NCBI RefSeq assembly: GCF_910592395.1
Contig: NC_088310.1
Location: 15,757,501-15,821,500 of the forward strand
Direction: 5' to 3'
DNA: 64,000 nucleotides
DNA from: Lineus longissimus
Taxonomy: Eukaryota > Nemertea > Pilidiophora > Heteronemertea > Lineidae
Numbering within the stretch: the stretch's first letter is position 1; every line of letters starts with the position of its first letter. Of this stretch, positions 10,411 to 21,999 are shown one piece after another. The notes beneath the pieces were generated by a model. The model did not search any database, was not told where the DNA came from, and saw only the letters and a program-made list of their open reading frames with translations. Made by a program: the position numbers and the translations under genes.

Positions 10411-12700
10411 ACCGCTCCTGGAGATTCTTATTCTCCAGGTGGTCCGTAAGGCGCTGGAGCATCTGCCTCTGACTAGGCGTAAGGCCGGAAGAGGGAAGCT
10501 GACGCTGAGGGTCCTGAACGGGCCTTGGGGCAGGCATGGAAGGGGGACGGGCGCTGTGTGTGAGTAAGAGCAACGTCCGCATGCCCCGAATGGCCAGACA
10601 GGACATGGGGCGCACCGGAGAGATTCTGGGCCTCACCGCACCCAATGCAGGGGTGCCTCGAGGGTCCCTCGCCGAGGGTAATGCTTTAATACCGAGCCCC
10701 TGTCAATACCTGGCAGGAAACCTTCCGGCAGGGTATAGAGCAGCAGGGACGGGGAGTTGAACCTCGGCCCTGCACCACCAGGCGAAGCCACTGGCGAGGG
10801 CGTCGTCTCAAAACAGAGACGAGGAGCCGGGCGTGCCGCCCTACATGAGGCCAACGGCTGATGGTCCCCAGGGCGATCGCGGACGAGGCGGAGTGGCTGG
10901 ATGTGTGTCAGTCACAACTGGGGACGACAGCGGACGCAACCCCATCTCAAACCCCGGAGGGGGACGGTTGACGCACCCGAAAATACAGGCGGCTCAACGG
11001 CGGGGGCAGCGCTGCTCACCGAACCAGAAAGGGCAGGAGCGGGGCGAGGCAGGCAGGCAGGCAGTTGGAGGAGCTGGTCGATAAGGACCTTCTCAGACTC
11101 CGACTAGGCTATACCTGTTACATTAACTGCCGGAATATTTTTTATGCAGACAAAGGTTTTCTCCAAAGGTTTCTCCAATTAAAAAGCAGACAGTAGTTTC
11201 GAAGGAATCGGTGGTTTCAGCAGGGGTGGAGAGCCAACTCCCATTGGAGTACCCGAGGGAAAACAAAACACTGAATAAAGCCCCAGCTATACCCCTCAAA
11301 GAATAAAATAACACCAATGTTGATGAAATGAGGTTATAGATCTCGTAATTCCCTTTCCATCGATACCTCACTTGATAATATCGGTCTAAAAATAGCAAAG
11401 TTATTTCGTGTTACATGAATTGCATTCGTTAAATTAATCAATCGTGTTCAGTAAATTGCTCTACCATACCCTTTAGATCACGTGTACAAGAATTAAAGAA
11501 TTGGTAGTGTTATTTCTCATGATGGGCGCTCCAGACTTCACTTCCGGTACATACAACCTTTTCCCCAGTTACGTTACTTCGATTGGTTGCTAGGCTGTTA
11601 ATGAACCGATCAATTATTCCTACTTCCGGTTTGACGCGAAAATTGTTTTCAAAAAAATTCTCGCGCAAGATCGACGCGTCAAAAATGTTTTTCAATTCAC
11701 CTGCGCACTAAGTGATTCATTAAATGGAACTAAGCTCGTTTCTACGGTGGCTGGGAAAGGACATGGTGATTTTTATTTTCAATGACGATGTTTATTTTTT
11801 ATCTCAGGCGCCTGACTTACTAACTCAGGCGCCTGACATACGAAAACGAGGCTGGTTGATGCACGCGATACTGGGCATTTTACATTTTGACATAAAGACG
11901 TCGCAGAAGAAGAAGGGTAACTGCGGACGTATTTAGGTATGGTATGTATCACTATTGTGTAATGACGATGATATCAAAGACAGTTAGTAGTATTTGATTC
12001 AATTAGGTCTTTTTGGCAACTTAACTATGCAACTAGGCCTGATTTCAACACGTACGGCATGATGCTTGGCTATTAGCAGCGGCACTGCAAGTGGTGACAC
12101 ATCCAAAACACACACAGTGTATTAGGTACATAGGCATACATGGTACTTGGTCTGCAAGTATACTAAAGTATTCAGCATCCGTGGCGACGTAAACCGCCGC
12201 GAAGCTGTGTTAAAGGGACAACTTGGGCATGGGATTTACCGAGCCTGGATGATAATGTGCTTAATTGACACCATGCGTCGCCACTTGGAGGTTGATCTCT
12301 GACACTTTTTGCCAGTGCTGTGAGGCTGTTTTGGACATCATGGCTTGCGAATTTCAGGCAGGCTTAAGGTTGCACCCCGTTCTTACGCATTGTTTATTGC
12401 AGTTCAATGATTTTTCATTGATCAGGTGGCGGAAAAGTTGCAGTTATGCTCGAAGCCGTTTTTGCATGATAAACCTACATACTAAAGTAGCTTATGCCAA
12501 AGTTGGCCATTTAAGTGAACGTGACATTGATGACAAAATTTCCTTTGTCTTGAACAACCAGGCCCTGATTATCAAATTCGTTTTGCCCTCCCCGAATTAC
12601 GCGCCAGCGACATCAGAGTGACGTACGTTTTTGTGAATTGGACCGTAATACCGTTACATTGCCTACCTTTTCATTGACAAATGATTTGTTTTCATTTCAG
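10411..12700. other. non-coding region; GC-rich island then A/T-rich DNA
   Basis: From about 10,420 to 11,105 the DNA is strikingly GC-rich with several overlapping frames open in both directions but no domain I can name. This probably derives from a retroelement or a degraded exon. After 11,110 the composition returns to local background. Short ORFs here have no recognisable features. Confidence 0.4.
11738..11852. repeat. fragment related in inverse to 28,240-28,405
   Basis: The stretch 'ggtggctgggaaaggacatg' through 'ctcaggcgcctga' and 'gaaaacgaggctggt' is the reverse complement of 28,225-28,405, with two GGCGCC palindrome units here against five there. The second locus is the 5' side of the integrase-core pseudogene, so this looks like a stray copy of that element's upstream end. 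Confidence 0.7.
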
Positions 12701-12802
12701 GATGTGCAACTACGCGAATTTCTCTTGTCAGAGAGGAAGTTGCCAAATGAAGTTGTAATCAATCTTCAAAAAAGCATTCAAAAACACTGAAAGGGTTGTT
12801 TG

Positions 12803-13120
12803 AATTAGGCCACATCAAAAAAATATTTATTTTGGGGTGATTTTTTACTTCTGAAATGGCCCCTCAGTAGCCAAAGCAGCATACTAGAACGAGTCTGAAG
12901 CAAAGCATGATAGTTAGTATCCATGTTTTTCAATGTAGCTCATCCAATGCATTGTGCAAGACTCATTCCATGCCGCGTTAGGCTACTGAGGGGCCATTTC
13001 AGAGGTGAAAATCACCAAAAAAATAAATTTTTGGAAAAAAAACTAACAAAAAAAACCCCTCCCTCCTCACTTTTTAGAGGTGTAACTGATGCTAAACTAA
13101 CTTTTTTTTATGTGGCCTTA
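12803..13120. mobile_element. MITE in the intron of the HECT-like pseudogene
   Basis: The left arm (taggccacatcaaaaaaata ... tttctgaaatgg-type block ... cccctcagtagcc at about 12,803-12,871) is repeated inverted at about 12,979-13,120 (ggctactgaggggccatttc ... tgtggcctta). The loop is about 105 bp and there is no coding sequence. Confidence 0.65.
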
Positions 13121-13595
13121 TGGGAGGTAATCACGATGTCCCCTCTCATGCACTGTGCTACCAGCTTTAGGCTGAAGTTATAGAATGTCACGTTCAGTTT
13201 TCAGGGCAACTACTTGAATTTCTTACTGAGTGTTTATTACATTACTTCATTCTTTTATCTTTTCAGATTGACATCACAACGATTCAGCAAATGAACGATG
13301 AACAATTAGCGGTATACATCCCACATTTCGGAGATCGCCTTGCCACAGTACAGTTTTGTAACAACTTTTCGAAGTCCGTATCTCATTCTGTAACCATTGG
13401 CATGATCACCAAAAAGAGGAAAGACAATCTAATTGAAAAATTAAGGAAAAGATTTAAAACCAATAGCGAGGGAAACAAAGAGTTATGCGGCCGCGACTCT
13501 AAAAAAGATCGGGTGGTTGAAATCGGCTGGACCCATTTTGATCAATCTTCACTAACCTACAAGCAAGTGCGCAAACACAACGGAGGGGGCACTAG

Positions 13596-14049
13596 TGTAC
13601 TGGTTCCCTTATAGTCCGCCGGGGTAACTATAGTTGACCTGGTGGATTGTTCGTGGAATTCGGGCATCCTGCCACGAGCCTCCCAAAACTAGAAACATCA
13701 TGTGACCGGCTATCATTGGCTGGCCCTTATAGGGCCTATATATAAACCAGACCACAGAGCGCCCATCTGAGAGAGAGAGCTAGACCAGGAAGAACATCAG
13801 GGCTAAAAAGGGAAAACATACTAAGGCCGTTTAAGAAGACCTCTCGAGTTTTGTACATCTTCCAAAATAAAGATCAAGGGTAAGTCCAAAGAATTGCGTT
13901 ATTATCTTCGTGGTCGGATGACCTTGCCATAAACATATATAGGGGAAGGATCTCTAGAGACAGACGGTCGAGCATCTGACCTCTGGGAGGCCGTGGACAT
14001 TTCCCCCTCCAAACGTGACGGCTCGGGGCGGTTCACGCCCGTACGTTAA
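13596..14049 (+). mobile_element. solo LTR (454 bp) with 5-bp target duplication
   Basis: The insertion begins TGTACTGG and is flanked by ACTAG at 13,591-13,595 and 14,050-14,054. Removing it and one ACTAG restores an uninterrupted HECT-like coding frame, which fixes its borders. Inside are a TATATATAAA box near 13,738 and an AATAAA signal near 13,866, as expected of an LTR promoter and polyadenylation signal. The 3' end lacks the usual CA, so the family (BEL or Gypsy) is open. Confidence 0.75.
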
Positions 14050-14367
14050 ACTAGACATGTGCGTGTTGACAAACAAGCAAAGAAAAATGACGTTCTGAAA
14101 ATGGCAATCGATATATTTTTCCCCAATTGCGTTTCCCCGAAAGGACCAGCAACTGTCTTCGCATTTTCGTTAAAAGATTTTAAAGGGTCAGATATTCAAG
14201 ATGACATCACTCTCGGCGAAATGTATGATACCACTAAAATGCGCTCATTACGATTTTACATGGCAACAAGCAAGAACGGGTGTGATAACGACGACGACGA
14301 TGATGACAGTGATATAATGGGAGCTACAATGCATTCTAGTCCCGCCTCACGAATCCAACAAACCCAG

Positions 14368-14572
14368 CCATCCCACGCCGAGGGTAGAGCGCCAGCAGAG
14401 TTCCTACCTAACTCACAAACAGAGCCATCCCACGCCGAGGGTTGAGCGCCAGCAGAGTTCCTACCTAACTCACAAACACAGCCATCCCACGCCGAGGGTT
14501 GAGCGCCAGCAGAGTTCCTACCTAACTCACAAACACCGCCAACCCACGCCGAGGGTAGAGCGCCAGTAACTG
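14368..14572 (+). repeat. 57-bp coding minisatellite, about 3.6 units
   Basis: Units starting at 14,368, 14,425, 14,482 and 14,539 each encode PSHAEGRAPAEFLPNSQT or a variant. In units 2 and 3 the Arg codon is TGA, so the stop was copied with the unit. Periodicity is exactly 57 bp, which keeps the frame. Confidence 0.9.
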
Positions 14573-15641
14573 ATGAACTGCCGGTAGGGCCACTTACATC
14601 AACACCGCAACAGATGTATTTAGAAGAAACAATAGAGTTCGGGCCGTTATTGGGATTGGACATTCTGGAACCCTTGGATGACACGGTGCCACTACAACCT
14701 AACTTCGAAAAAGAGCCGAGGCAGCTTATCATAAAGCGGTCGTCTTGTCTCGATGACACGATAAAGGCATTTCCAGATGAGTCGATTCGGTCCGAACGAC
14801 TGTACTGCAGGTGGAAAGCGGACAGTGGCGATCTTGAGGCTGCTGTTGGTGATGGGGTGTTTCGAGATTGCGTCTCTCAATTCTGGATCGAGTTTTACAG
14901 TCAGTGCACAGTTGGCGGCCAGTGTTGCAAAGTGCCTTTCCTCAGACACGATTTCACGAGTGAGAAATGGAAAGCTATCGCGAGAATATACCTTATTGGC
15001 TGGCGCGAATTTAGGTATATTCCGAATCTTCTTGCAGCCCCATTCATGGAAGAGGTTATCTATAGGATGACGTACAGCTCCCTAGTCGAAGCGTTCATCA
15101 ACTACGTAGATCGAGATGAAAGGGAAGTTTTGAAAAAGATGACGCAGGATTTCCAATCCGAAAATATAGATGACCTGATAGAGGTACTTAGCACGTACGA
15201 TTGCAGAAAACTTCCAAATGCGAAAAACCATCTTGCCATTATTGAAGAAATTGCCCACAATCAGCTAATACAAACGCCAATGTACGTAATAGACTGCTGG
15301 CGCTTAATCTTATCTTAATCTTAATTTGGGCACACGTGTGGGTACGGATTAGATGTACCTGTTGACTACCAAAGCTATCCGGAGTTTCGAGATGAGTTCA
15401 CAAATATTCTGAACAGCGACCAATGGGAAATGGACCAGGTTTAAAGCAAAAACATCCAAGTATGAGACTGCAACATTTACTGCATACCTGATACTGTATA
15501 CTGTTTAGTGATTGCATTCCATGATAAAAAACAAGAACTATCTGGCGTTTTGGAACATTCGTAACGTAATCATAGCCGTAATTACCACTCATGTTTAAGG
15601 TGGTAACCACTGATGCGCTACTTGTTCCAGTGCTAACCTTT

Positions 15642-16905
15642 CGTCAGCCCGCATCATTAGCAGAGTATGAGTAGTAATTAAGGGCTAACCTTCCAATCAA
15701 GCAAAGTAAGGGCTAACTTGTAGAGGTCCGCAGCATTAGCATATTAAGCGTTACTTTTCGTCAGACCGCATCATTAGCAGAGTATAGGAAGTATTTAAGG
15801 GCTAACCTTCCAATCAAGCAAAGTAAGGGCTAACTTGTAGAGGTCCGCAGCATTAGCATATTAAGCGTTACTTTTCGTCAGCCCGCATCATTAGCAGAGT
15901 ACAAGTAGTAATTAAGGGCTAACCTTCCAAGCAAACAAAGTAAGGGCCAACATGTTGAGGTCCGCAGCATTAGCATATTAAGCGTTACTTTTCGTCTTCC
16001 CGCATCATTAGCAGAGTATAAGTACTAATTAAGGGCTAACCTTCCAAGCAAACAAAGTAAGGGCTAACATGTTGAGGTCCACAGCATTAGCATATTAAGC
16101 GTTACTTTTCGTCTTCCCGCATCATTAGCAGAGTATAGGTAGTAATTAAGGGCTAACCTTCCAATCAAGCAAAGTAAGGGCTAACTTGTTGAGGTCCGCA
16201 GCATTAGCATATTAAGCGTTACTTTTCGTCAGCCTGCAATATTAGCAGAGTATAGGTAGTATTTAAGGGCTAACCTTCCAAGCAAACAAAGTAAGGGCTA
16301 ACATGTTGAGGTCCGCAGCATTAGCATATTAAGCGTTACTTTTCGTCAGCCCGCATCATTAGCAGAGTATAGGTAGTATTTAAGGGCTAACCTTCCAAGC
16401 AAACAAAGTAAGGGCTAACATGTTGAGGTCCGCAGCATTAGCATATTAAGCGTTACTTTTCGTCTTCCCGCATCATTAGCAGAGTATAAGTACTAATTAA
16501 GGGCTAACCTTCCAAGCAAACAAAGTAAGGGCTAACATGTTGAGGTCCGCAGCATTAGCATATTAAGCGTTACTTTTCGTCAGCCCGCATCATTAGCAGA
16601 GAATAGGTAGTAATTAAGGGCTAACCTTCCAATCAAGCAAAGTAAGGGCTAACTTGTAGAGGTCCACAGCATTTGCATATTAAGCGTTACTTTTCGTCAG
16701 CCCGCATCATTAGCAGAGTATAAGTAGTAATTAAGGGCCAACCTTCCAATCAAGCAAAGTAAGGGCTAACTTGTAGAGGTCCACAGCATTAGCATATTAA
16801 GCGTTACTTTTCGTCAGCCCGCATCATTAGCAGAGTATAGGTAGTAATTAAGGGCCAACCTTCCAATCAAGCAAAGTAAGGGCTAACATGTTGAGGTCCG
16901 CAGCA
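15642..16905. repeat. 117-bp satellite, about 11 copies
   Basis: Unit starts (cgtcagcccgcatcattag or cgtcttcccgcatc variants) at 15,642, 15,759, 15,876 and 15,993 set a strict 117-bp period, continuing to about 16,905. Two haplotypes alternate irregularly: one with 'atcaagcaaag ... cttgtagagg', the other with 'agcaaacaaag ... catgttgagg'. The array ends abruptly at 'gcagcatttttc'. No ORF. It starts about 200 bp after the HECT-like pseudogene. Confidence 0.9.
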
Positions 16906-17464
16906 TTTTTCTTTAATGGGTGTCAAGTGGCATTAAGACAAGTTTATTGCTTTGTATTATTGCGTACATACCAGTGCATATTTCACTGCATTACTGATAA
17001 CAGACAACGCAATATCGGACGTCAAAATGCACCTCGTGTTTTAACCCTCTCTTAAATCTATGGTAGATACACTCGTGCATACTCAGTGGATCAAACTACA
17101 TCACTAATTCAAATATTTGACTTAGAGAAATATACCGGTACCTTAACATAATTTGAAGTAAATGTATCTGAATGACTACGGTAAACACACAAAAATCATC
17201 TTACTATGGAGATAATCTTTGCCACGAAAAGCCATTTTGGTTAATCCCTTTCTAATCCATTTATGGTATTCTCTTTGTTGGGAAAAGATAATGATCAATT
17301 TAAACTCTGCCGTGGACAAAATTATGATCTGGGGCAAAAGGACGGTGTCTTCTAATATTGGTAATGATCATCTCTGAATAAGACGGTTTTTTGTGAGATT
17401 GATGGCAAGAGACTAATAAATTCTTATAGAAATCATTTATTCATACATTGTCTTTTTGATTTAC
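16906..17464. other. A/T-rich non-coding spacer
   Basis: No ORF, repeat copy or recognisable signal was found between the satellite and the transposon at 17,465. Confidence 0.4.
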
Positions 17465-17892
17465 GAGACAAGACCACTAATGAATATTCATAGGTTGGAG
17501 GGTCCAGGCCTATCTATTAGACGAGTGCATGTTTTTTACTCTCAAGTACATATTTGGAGAGGTATTGAAAAAATATTTGCTGTGGCAAGTCTACAGATAT
17601 AAATAAATTGTTTGGTAAAAAATAATTTTGAATTTTGACAACCTGGCCATAGGGGGTGGTTCAAATTTGGAGTCAAAATGGCCGAAATGGGTAAAAATGT
17701 CCACTTGTGTCAAACTTGTCAATTTTAAAAAAGATTTCCGTGGTCAATCACCAATTTAAATCGCACCAGTTACTCGCAAGACTAACCCGTATATCATATC
17801 CGAATTTCAGTTTCACAGCTCCACGCATTCTTTGATGGCGGGCATTTGAAATAACTGGAAATGGCTTGGAAAATCAATTGTGGTCTTGTCTC
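17465..17892 (+). repeat. terminal repeat, left copy (428 bp)
   Basis: It begins GAGACAAGACCAC and ends GTGGTCTTGTCTC, so the repeat has its own 13-bp inverted ends. Non-coding. It differs from the right copy by a handful of substitutions and homopolymer-length changes. Confidence 0.85.
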
Positions 17893-18285
17893 TATTTATA
17901 GGGTTTTGGGTTACAGGTCAAAAATAGTAAATGAGCTCTGAAATCCACAAAAACCGTTTAAAGTGGCTGAAATGTGTTGAGAACGTGTGGACATATCATA
18001 GAAATTGGAAAATGTGGAAAAAAAGAAAATTCTCAAATTTAACCCCCCCCCCCTGTCCTACAGGGCTTTTAAGTGAAAATGCCAAAAATTGAAATTTTCA
18101 AAAAATTTCAAATAATTTCAAATTTTTCTACTTTTTTGGGCTAGATATGTTTCATAACAATCATCAATTGTGAATAGTAATGAGAGTGTTGATTGTTTTG
18201 CATGTTATTTTCATTTTGGGAGGTGTCGGGCACAGAGCACGCTGGGTGGCAGGGTACCAAGCTTTCACTGATTTTTTTATTTCAG

Positions 18286-18668
18286 CAGGTGAATTCAAGA
18301 GAAAAGTATCTGAATTACGAGCGAGAATGTTAGCAAAGACTAAAAGTGATGGTTTTTGTTTGAATTGGGAGGGGGCTAAACAAAAAAAGAGGGGGGGGGG
18401 GGGGTAACATACGGGTTTGTTAAAGTAAGTTTTTTGGATAAGCCGGTCACAATGACTGCACACCGTGCAATGTTTTTGTGTGACCATGATGAATTGAAAG
18501 TCAAAACTGGCGCAGGTTATCGTATAAGTCATCTTTGTCATAATCCTCTGTGCGTGAAAGTCGAGCACTTGACAATAGAAAGAGGAAGGGTCAATCAAAG
18601 TAGAAAAAGGTGCAATGCCAAGAAAGTCTGTGCAGGCCATGGCAACCGTCCTAAATGCATTTTTGCTG
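18286..18668 (+). pseudogene. His-Me finger / zinc-loop endonuclease-like exon
   Basis: A plausible acceptor (tttttttatttcag) and donor (GCTG/gtaagc) bound the region. Its first part gives FCLNWEGAKQKK, then a G-homopolymer near 18,391 shifts the frame, and the second part reads MTAHRAMFLCDHDE ... ISHLCHNPLCVKVEHLTIE, RVNQSRKRC, CAGHGNRPKC. The order W-x-G, AHR, SHLC-x(4)-C-x(4)-HL, N-x(2)-R-x(2)-C, C-x-GH-x(4)-C matches the zinc-binding loop seen in His-Me (HNH-like) homing endonucleases. It converges on the transposase gene. The shift at the G-run may be a real lesion or an assembly length error. Confidence 0.65.
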
Positions 18669-18731
18669 GTAAGCTATATGTTGAAGTTGAAAGAAAATAT
18701 CATTATATTGAATTGACATTTGAAAGTTTTC

Positions 18732-20824
18732 TTACCGCGATGGCAACCTCTTGGATGTCTTGGTGGCTGGTTGGATCTTGAAGGATCGCCGAAAGTAGGA
18801 GCGGTCATAGTTTCTGCTGTTTGGGTCGAGACATTTCCACTCTGGTACAGGCGGTCTGTCTCGTCGTGCAACAGCCTTCTTGACAGCCTTCCTTCGCAAG
18901 TCCGGCATTGTTATCATCACATGTTTCTTGTAGTCACCACCCCTGGTTTTGTTATTCTTTTTCGTGGAGTAATCTGTTGCCCTGATGTTTTTCAAAACAC
19001 CAGCTAACTTCTGGTGTCTAGCACTCCGTTGGTACCTGACTGTGTACTGCCTGTTCATTGCAATTCTGTCCAGCGCTTTCATTGGGCGGCAACAAGTATC
19101 GACTTCGATGTTGAACCACTTTAGTTTCCGTCGCCCGCTCTCGGCTATGTTATGGTTCATTCTGTGGGCTGCTGAATGGATACGAGGGGTTGAGTTCCTG
19201 CTCCTGGTCACAATCTTAGGATCGCTGGCCGACAGACCTCGATTCTTGGACTCAACCCCCTGGGTTGTCACGCCAAGACTCAGCTGTTGCAACGCTCCTT
19301 TACTAAGGCATACCTCCAAAACGAGATGTACCAAGTTCTTGTCAATCACTGTCATTTTAAACTTGGGAATCTCACCGTAAGATGACCATCGTGTTGATTT
19401 GTGCCACCAAGAACCAGTTGTGCCTGAGCACAGTGAGAATTCGTTCTGTGGACAACCAGTGCAGTCACCACCATAACAGTTCACAACACAGGCACCGAGA
19501 TCACCGTTGCGGCGCTTGAATAGAGATTGCAAAATCTTGGATGACCTTAGCCTAAGATCATTCAGAAACGTTGTTTTTTACAGTGTTCTCTCCTCTGCAG
19601 TACGTCCCGGGAACATACCTTTACTGAATTCAGCTCTATGTCCTGCACGCGTCTGGGCTTGATGCAAATGTACAGAGTCAAGTTGATGCTTCACCGTGAA
19701 TAAGCCGCCGAAGAGCTTTTTTGTTGCATCAGTTAACCCTTTGAATGAACTGGAATCACCATCTGTAGTCAAATGTTCTACATTTAGGCCCTGTTTCTCA
19801 AAAGTCTCGGCAAATGCAACCCCAAGATCATATTCTCTGAATGCATCTGCCTCAGGAAAGTTAGCCGTGCACTTCGAGTGTCGTTCGTCAACGTTTGTGC
19901 CAGTGGCACCACATTTAACTTCAAAACCTTTCGCCCGCATTGCAGCCCCTATCCAGCAAAGTTTTGTTTTAACCTCAATGTCAATGATTTTGTGTTCATC
20001 TGTCACATTTTCAACACATAATCCAGTCATTGTGCTCGCACAACGGCCCATCTTGTTCCTCGAAGTGAGGTGTAAACTATTATAGCGTCCATCAGCTTGG
20101 ACATTGATTCCTGTGTCGTCCTGATTTCTTAGGCGCAGTATCCTTTTCAAGTTCTCGCGTATGCCTGCCATATCGGCCACATTCATTTTAACTGTTTCTT
20201 CACTAACTTTATTTGCCTGCTTTTGCATGATACTCCTACAGGGGGGTGGGATTCCCATCATGCTCAGTATGTAACTCATACTCTCGTTGCCAATCATTGT
20301 GTCCTGCAACGCAATCTGTAATGCAACATTTGGAAGAGCGGCTTTTCGTCCGCGCTTACCAGTGTCTATGTCCTCAAAAAGTTTATACAATTTCGAATCA
20401 AACCACAGTTTTTACACACCACAGTGACTGAACAATACACCCCCTGCTTACGTACCTCTCCATATTTGAATATCGGCTGACAGTTCACGTGATATTCGCT
20501 ATTGGCCCTGTTAACGTCGTTGAGCACATCCATCAGTTTGGTTGTCTGAACAACGAAACTCTCGTGATCATGCTCCATGGTCTCATCTGGTATCTCCATC
20601 TCATCATCAGTGTCTTCTGTCATGTTGACCCGTAGTAAGTTGACATTCTTGGCAGTACGGTTATTAATATCCGGTATGTGTCTTTCGCCGTCGTGTCCCA
20701 TCGTTGTGACCTGTCCGTACTCCTGGGGCGTGAGTCGTCTCCATGCGGGTTGTAGACCTACTTCTCGTTCGTCGTCGCTCACCACCTCGACACCTCCACT
20801 CCGCACGTGTCCGCTCTTGAACAT
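18732..20824 (-). pseudogene. Mutator-like transposase pseudogene
   Basis: Three minus-strand ORFs form one protein. 20,366-20,824 ends in a CKNCG zinc pair. 19,578-20,390 holds GKRGRKAALPNVALQ, the first-Asp region NVQADGRYN, ENVTDEHK, a Cys pair and TTDGDSSSFKGL, then HRAEFSKGMFPGRT. 18,732-19,532 holds the Cys-rich C-terminus. This order matches the Mutator-type transposase domain of invertebrate elements; the product would be a nuclear DDE recombinase. A one-base shift just after CKNCG (about 20,403) separates ORFs 1 and 2. A TAA at 19,578-19,580 separates ORFs 2 and 3, which share a frame. So this copy cannot make the full enzyme. Confidence 0.75.
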
Positions 20825-21470
20825 TGTTCTCGTTACTGCATTCGATGCCCTAGAAAGGACAAGAGATTACAAAAGGGTGGATGTTGATAGGACAATAGCG
20901 ATGACAATGGTTGCTGTTGTGGAAGTGTCAGACTTGGATGTGACAGACAGGGAGATAACATATGGGTTAATCTTTTTCTCATTTCACACCTTACTAACAA
21001 GCTTTCCATGCTTATAATGCATCATATATTTGTTGTTTTTCTAATTTCAGATAAAGTTAATATTGTTCGATTTGAAATTTTGACATTTTCAGCATGATAC
21101 CACTGTCACAACCTTGGAACATCCTTTAAAAAGACAACTTTTTTCCAAAAAATTGAAATTTTTGAATATTTCTCATGAATTAAAATTGTTTCAAATTCCT
21201 ATTTCAGATTGACTGTAGACCACTGGTGATTTGTCGAAGATTCGGTACCATTCGATTAAGAATTCTACGAGTTAATGAAGACAGTCTGTAAACAATTTGA
21301 AGACGAAATATAAGGTAGGTTGTCCGTATCGGACAAAATTTTTAAAAAATGTTAATAGCTCGCTCAAATCAAGTTCATTTTTGATGAAACTTGGTTATGT
21401 TAGTCAAGACATCTCAAATGCTTGGGAAAAGGCATATTTCATTGATATCTCAAGATGATCCCTCTTCATT

Positions 21471-21903
21471 GAGACAAGACCACTAATGAATATTCATAGG
21501 TTGGAGGGTCCAGGCCTATCTATAAGACGAGTGCATGTTTTTTACTCTCAAGTACATATTTGGAGAGGTATTGAAAAAATATTTGCTGTGGCAAGTCTAC
21601 AGATATAAATAAATTGTTTGGTAAAAAAAAATAATTTTGAATTTTGACAACCTGGCCATAGGGGGGGTGGTTCAAATTTGGAGTGAAAATGGCCGAAATG
21701 GGTAAAAATGTCCACTTGTGTCAAACTTGTCAATTTTAAAAAAGATTTCCGTGGTCAATCACCAATTTAAATCGCACCAGTTACTCGCAAGACTAACCCG
21801 TATATCATATCCGAATTTCAGTTTCACAGCTCCACGCATTCTTTGATAGCGGGCATTTGAAATAACTGGAAATGGCTTGGAAAATCAATTGTGGTCTTGT
21901 CTC
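21471..21903 (+). repeat. terminal repeat, right copy (433 bp)
   Basis: Same orientation and about 98% the same by eye as 17,465-17,892, with identical inverted ends and slightly longer A and G runs. The near-identity points to a recent origin. Confidence 0.85.
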
Positions 21904-21999
21904 TTACTTTGCCTTTGAATGAACGAAATAATTGAACGCATATCCAGGTATGCCTGCAGAAAAAGGAATGCTGTAAACTAATGTTTATAGTTCTAGAAG

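Larger units (their letters stand above)
12701..15443 (+). pseudogene. HECT-type E3 ubiquitin ligase-like pseudogene
   Basis: Exon pieces: 12,701-12,790 after acceptor ttttcatttcag (DVQLREFLLSERKLPNEVV), 13,267-13,590 after acceptor tcttttcag (YIPHFGDR, IEIGWTHF-like block, KHNGGGT), and 14,055-15,443. The last holds a DVLKMAIDIFFPNCVSPKG block, an acidic linker, then a HECT N-lobe (DGVFRDCVSQFWIEFY, VPFLRHDF, GWREF, MYVIDCW) and a C-lobe remnant with the catalytic-type motif GHTCGYGLDVP and terminal SDQWEMDQV. This arrangement fits the G2E3-like HECT proteins that are multiplied in some animals. Lesions: a solo LTR at 13,596-14,049, in-frame TGA at 14,443 and 14,500, TAA at 15,316 and 15,322 beside a TCTTAA expansion, and an apparently shortened C-lobe. 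Ubiquitin transfer is therefore not expected. Confidence 0.75.
17465..21903. mobile_element. Mutator-like composite element with direct terminal repeats
   Basis: Two almost identical direct repeats (17,465-17,892 and 21,471-21,903), each ending in the inverted 13-mer GAGACAAGACCAC, bracket a transposase pseudogene on the minus strand and a His-Me-finger nuclease ORF on the plus strand. TTAC lies directly outside both ends (17,461-17,464 and 21,904-21,907) but not on the inner sides, which suggests that the 4.4-kb unit may have moved as one piece with a 4-bp target duplication. A 4-bp match could be chance, and Mutator elements usually make 8-10 bp duplications, so the borders are provisional. 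Confidence 0.55.

Noticed and set aside
10322-11107. Overlapping GC-rich ORFs as a real gene
   Set aside because: Several frames are open on both strands, as expected from GC content, and none has a domain or splice context.
14443-14502. In-frame TGA codons read as selenocysteine
   Set aside because: They replace Arg in a repeat unit, no SECIS-like element was seen, and other stops follow.
14256-14759. Minus-strand ORF of 167 codons
   Set aside because: It is the shadow of the 57-bp minisatellite and of the HECT-like frame.
15642-16905. Regular repeats that could suggest a CRISPR array (also 51,066-51,960)
   Set aside because: The whole unit repeats without unique spacers, the DNA is animal, and no cas-like gene is present. 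These are satellites.
17465-17892. The 430-bp repeats as LTRs of a retrotransposon
   Set aside because: They have 13-bp inverted ends rather than TG...CA, there is no primer site or polypurine tract, and the genes between them are a DNA transposase and a nuclease.
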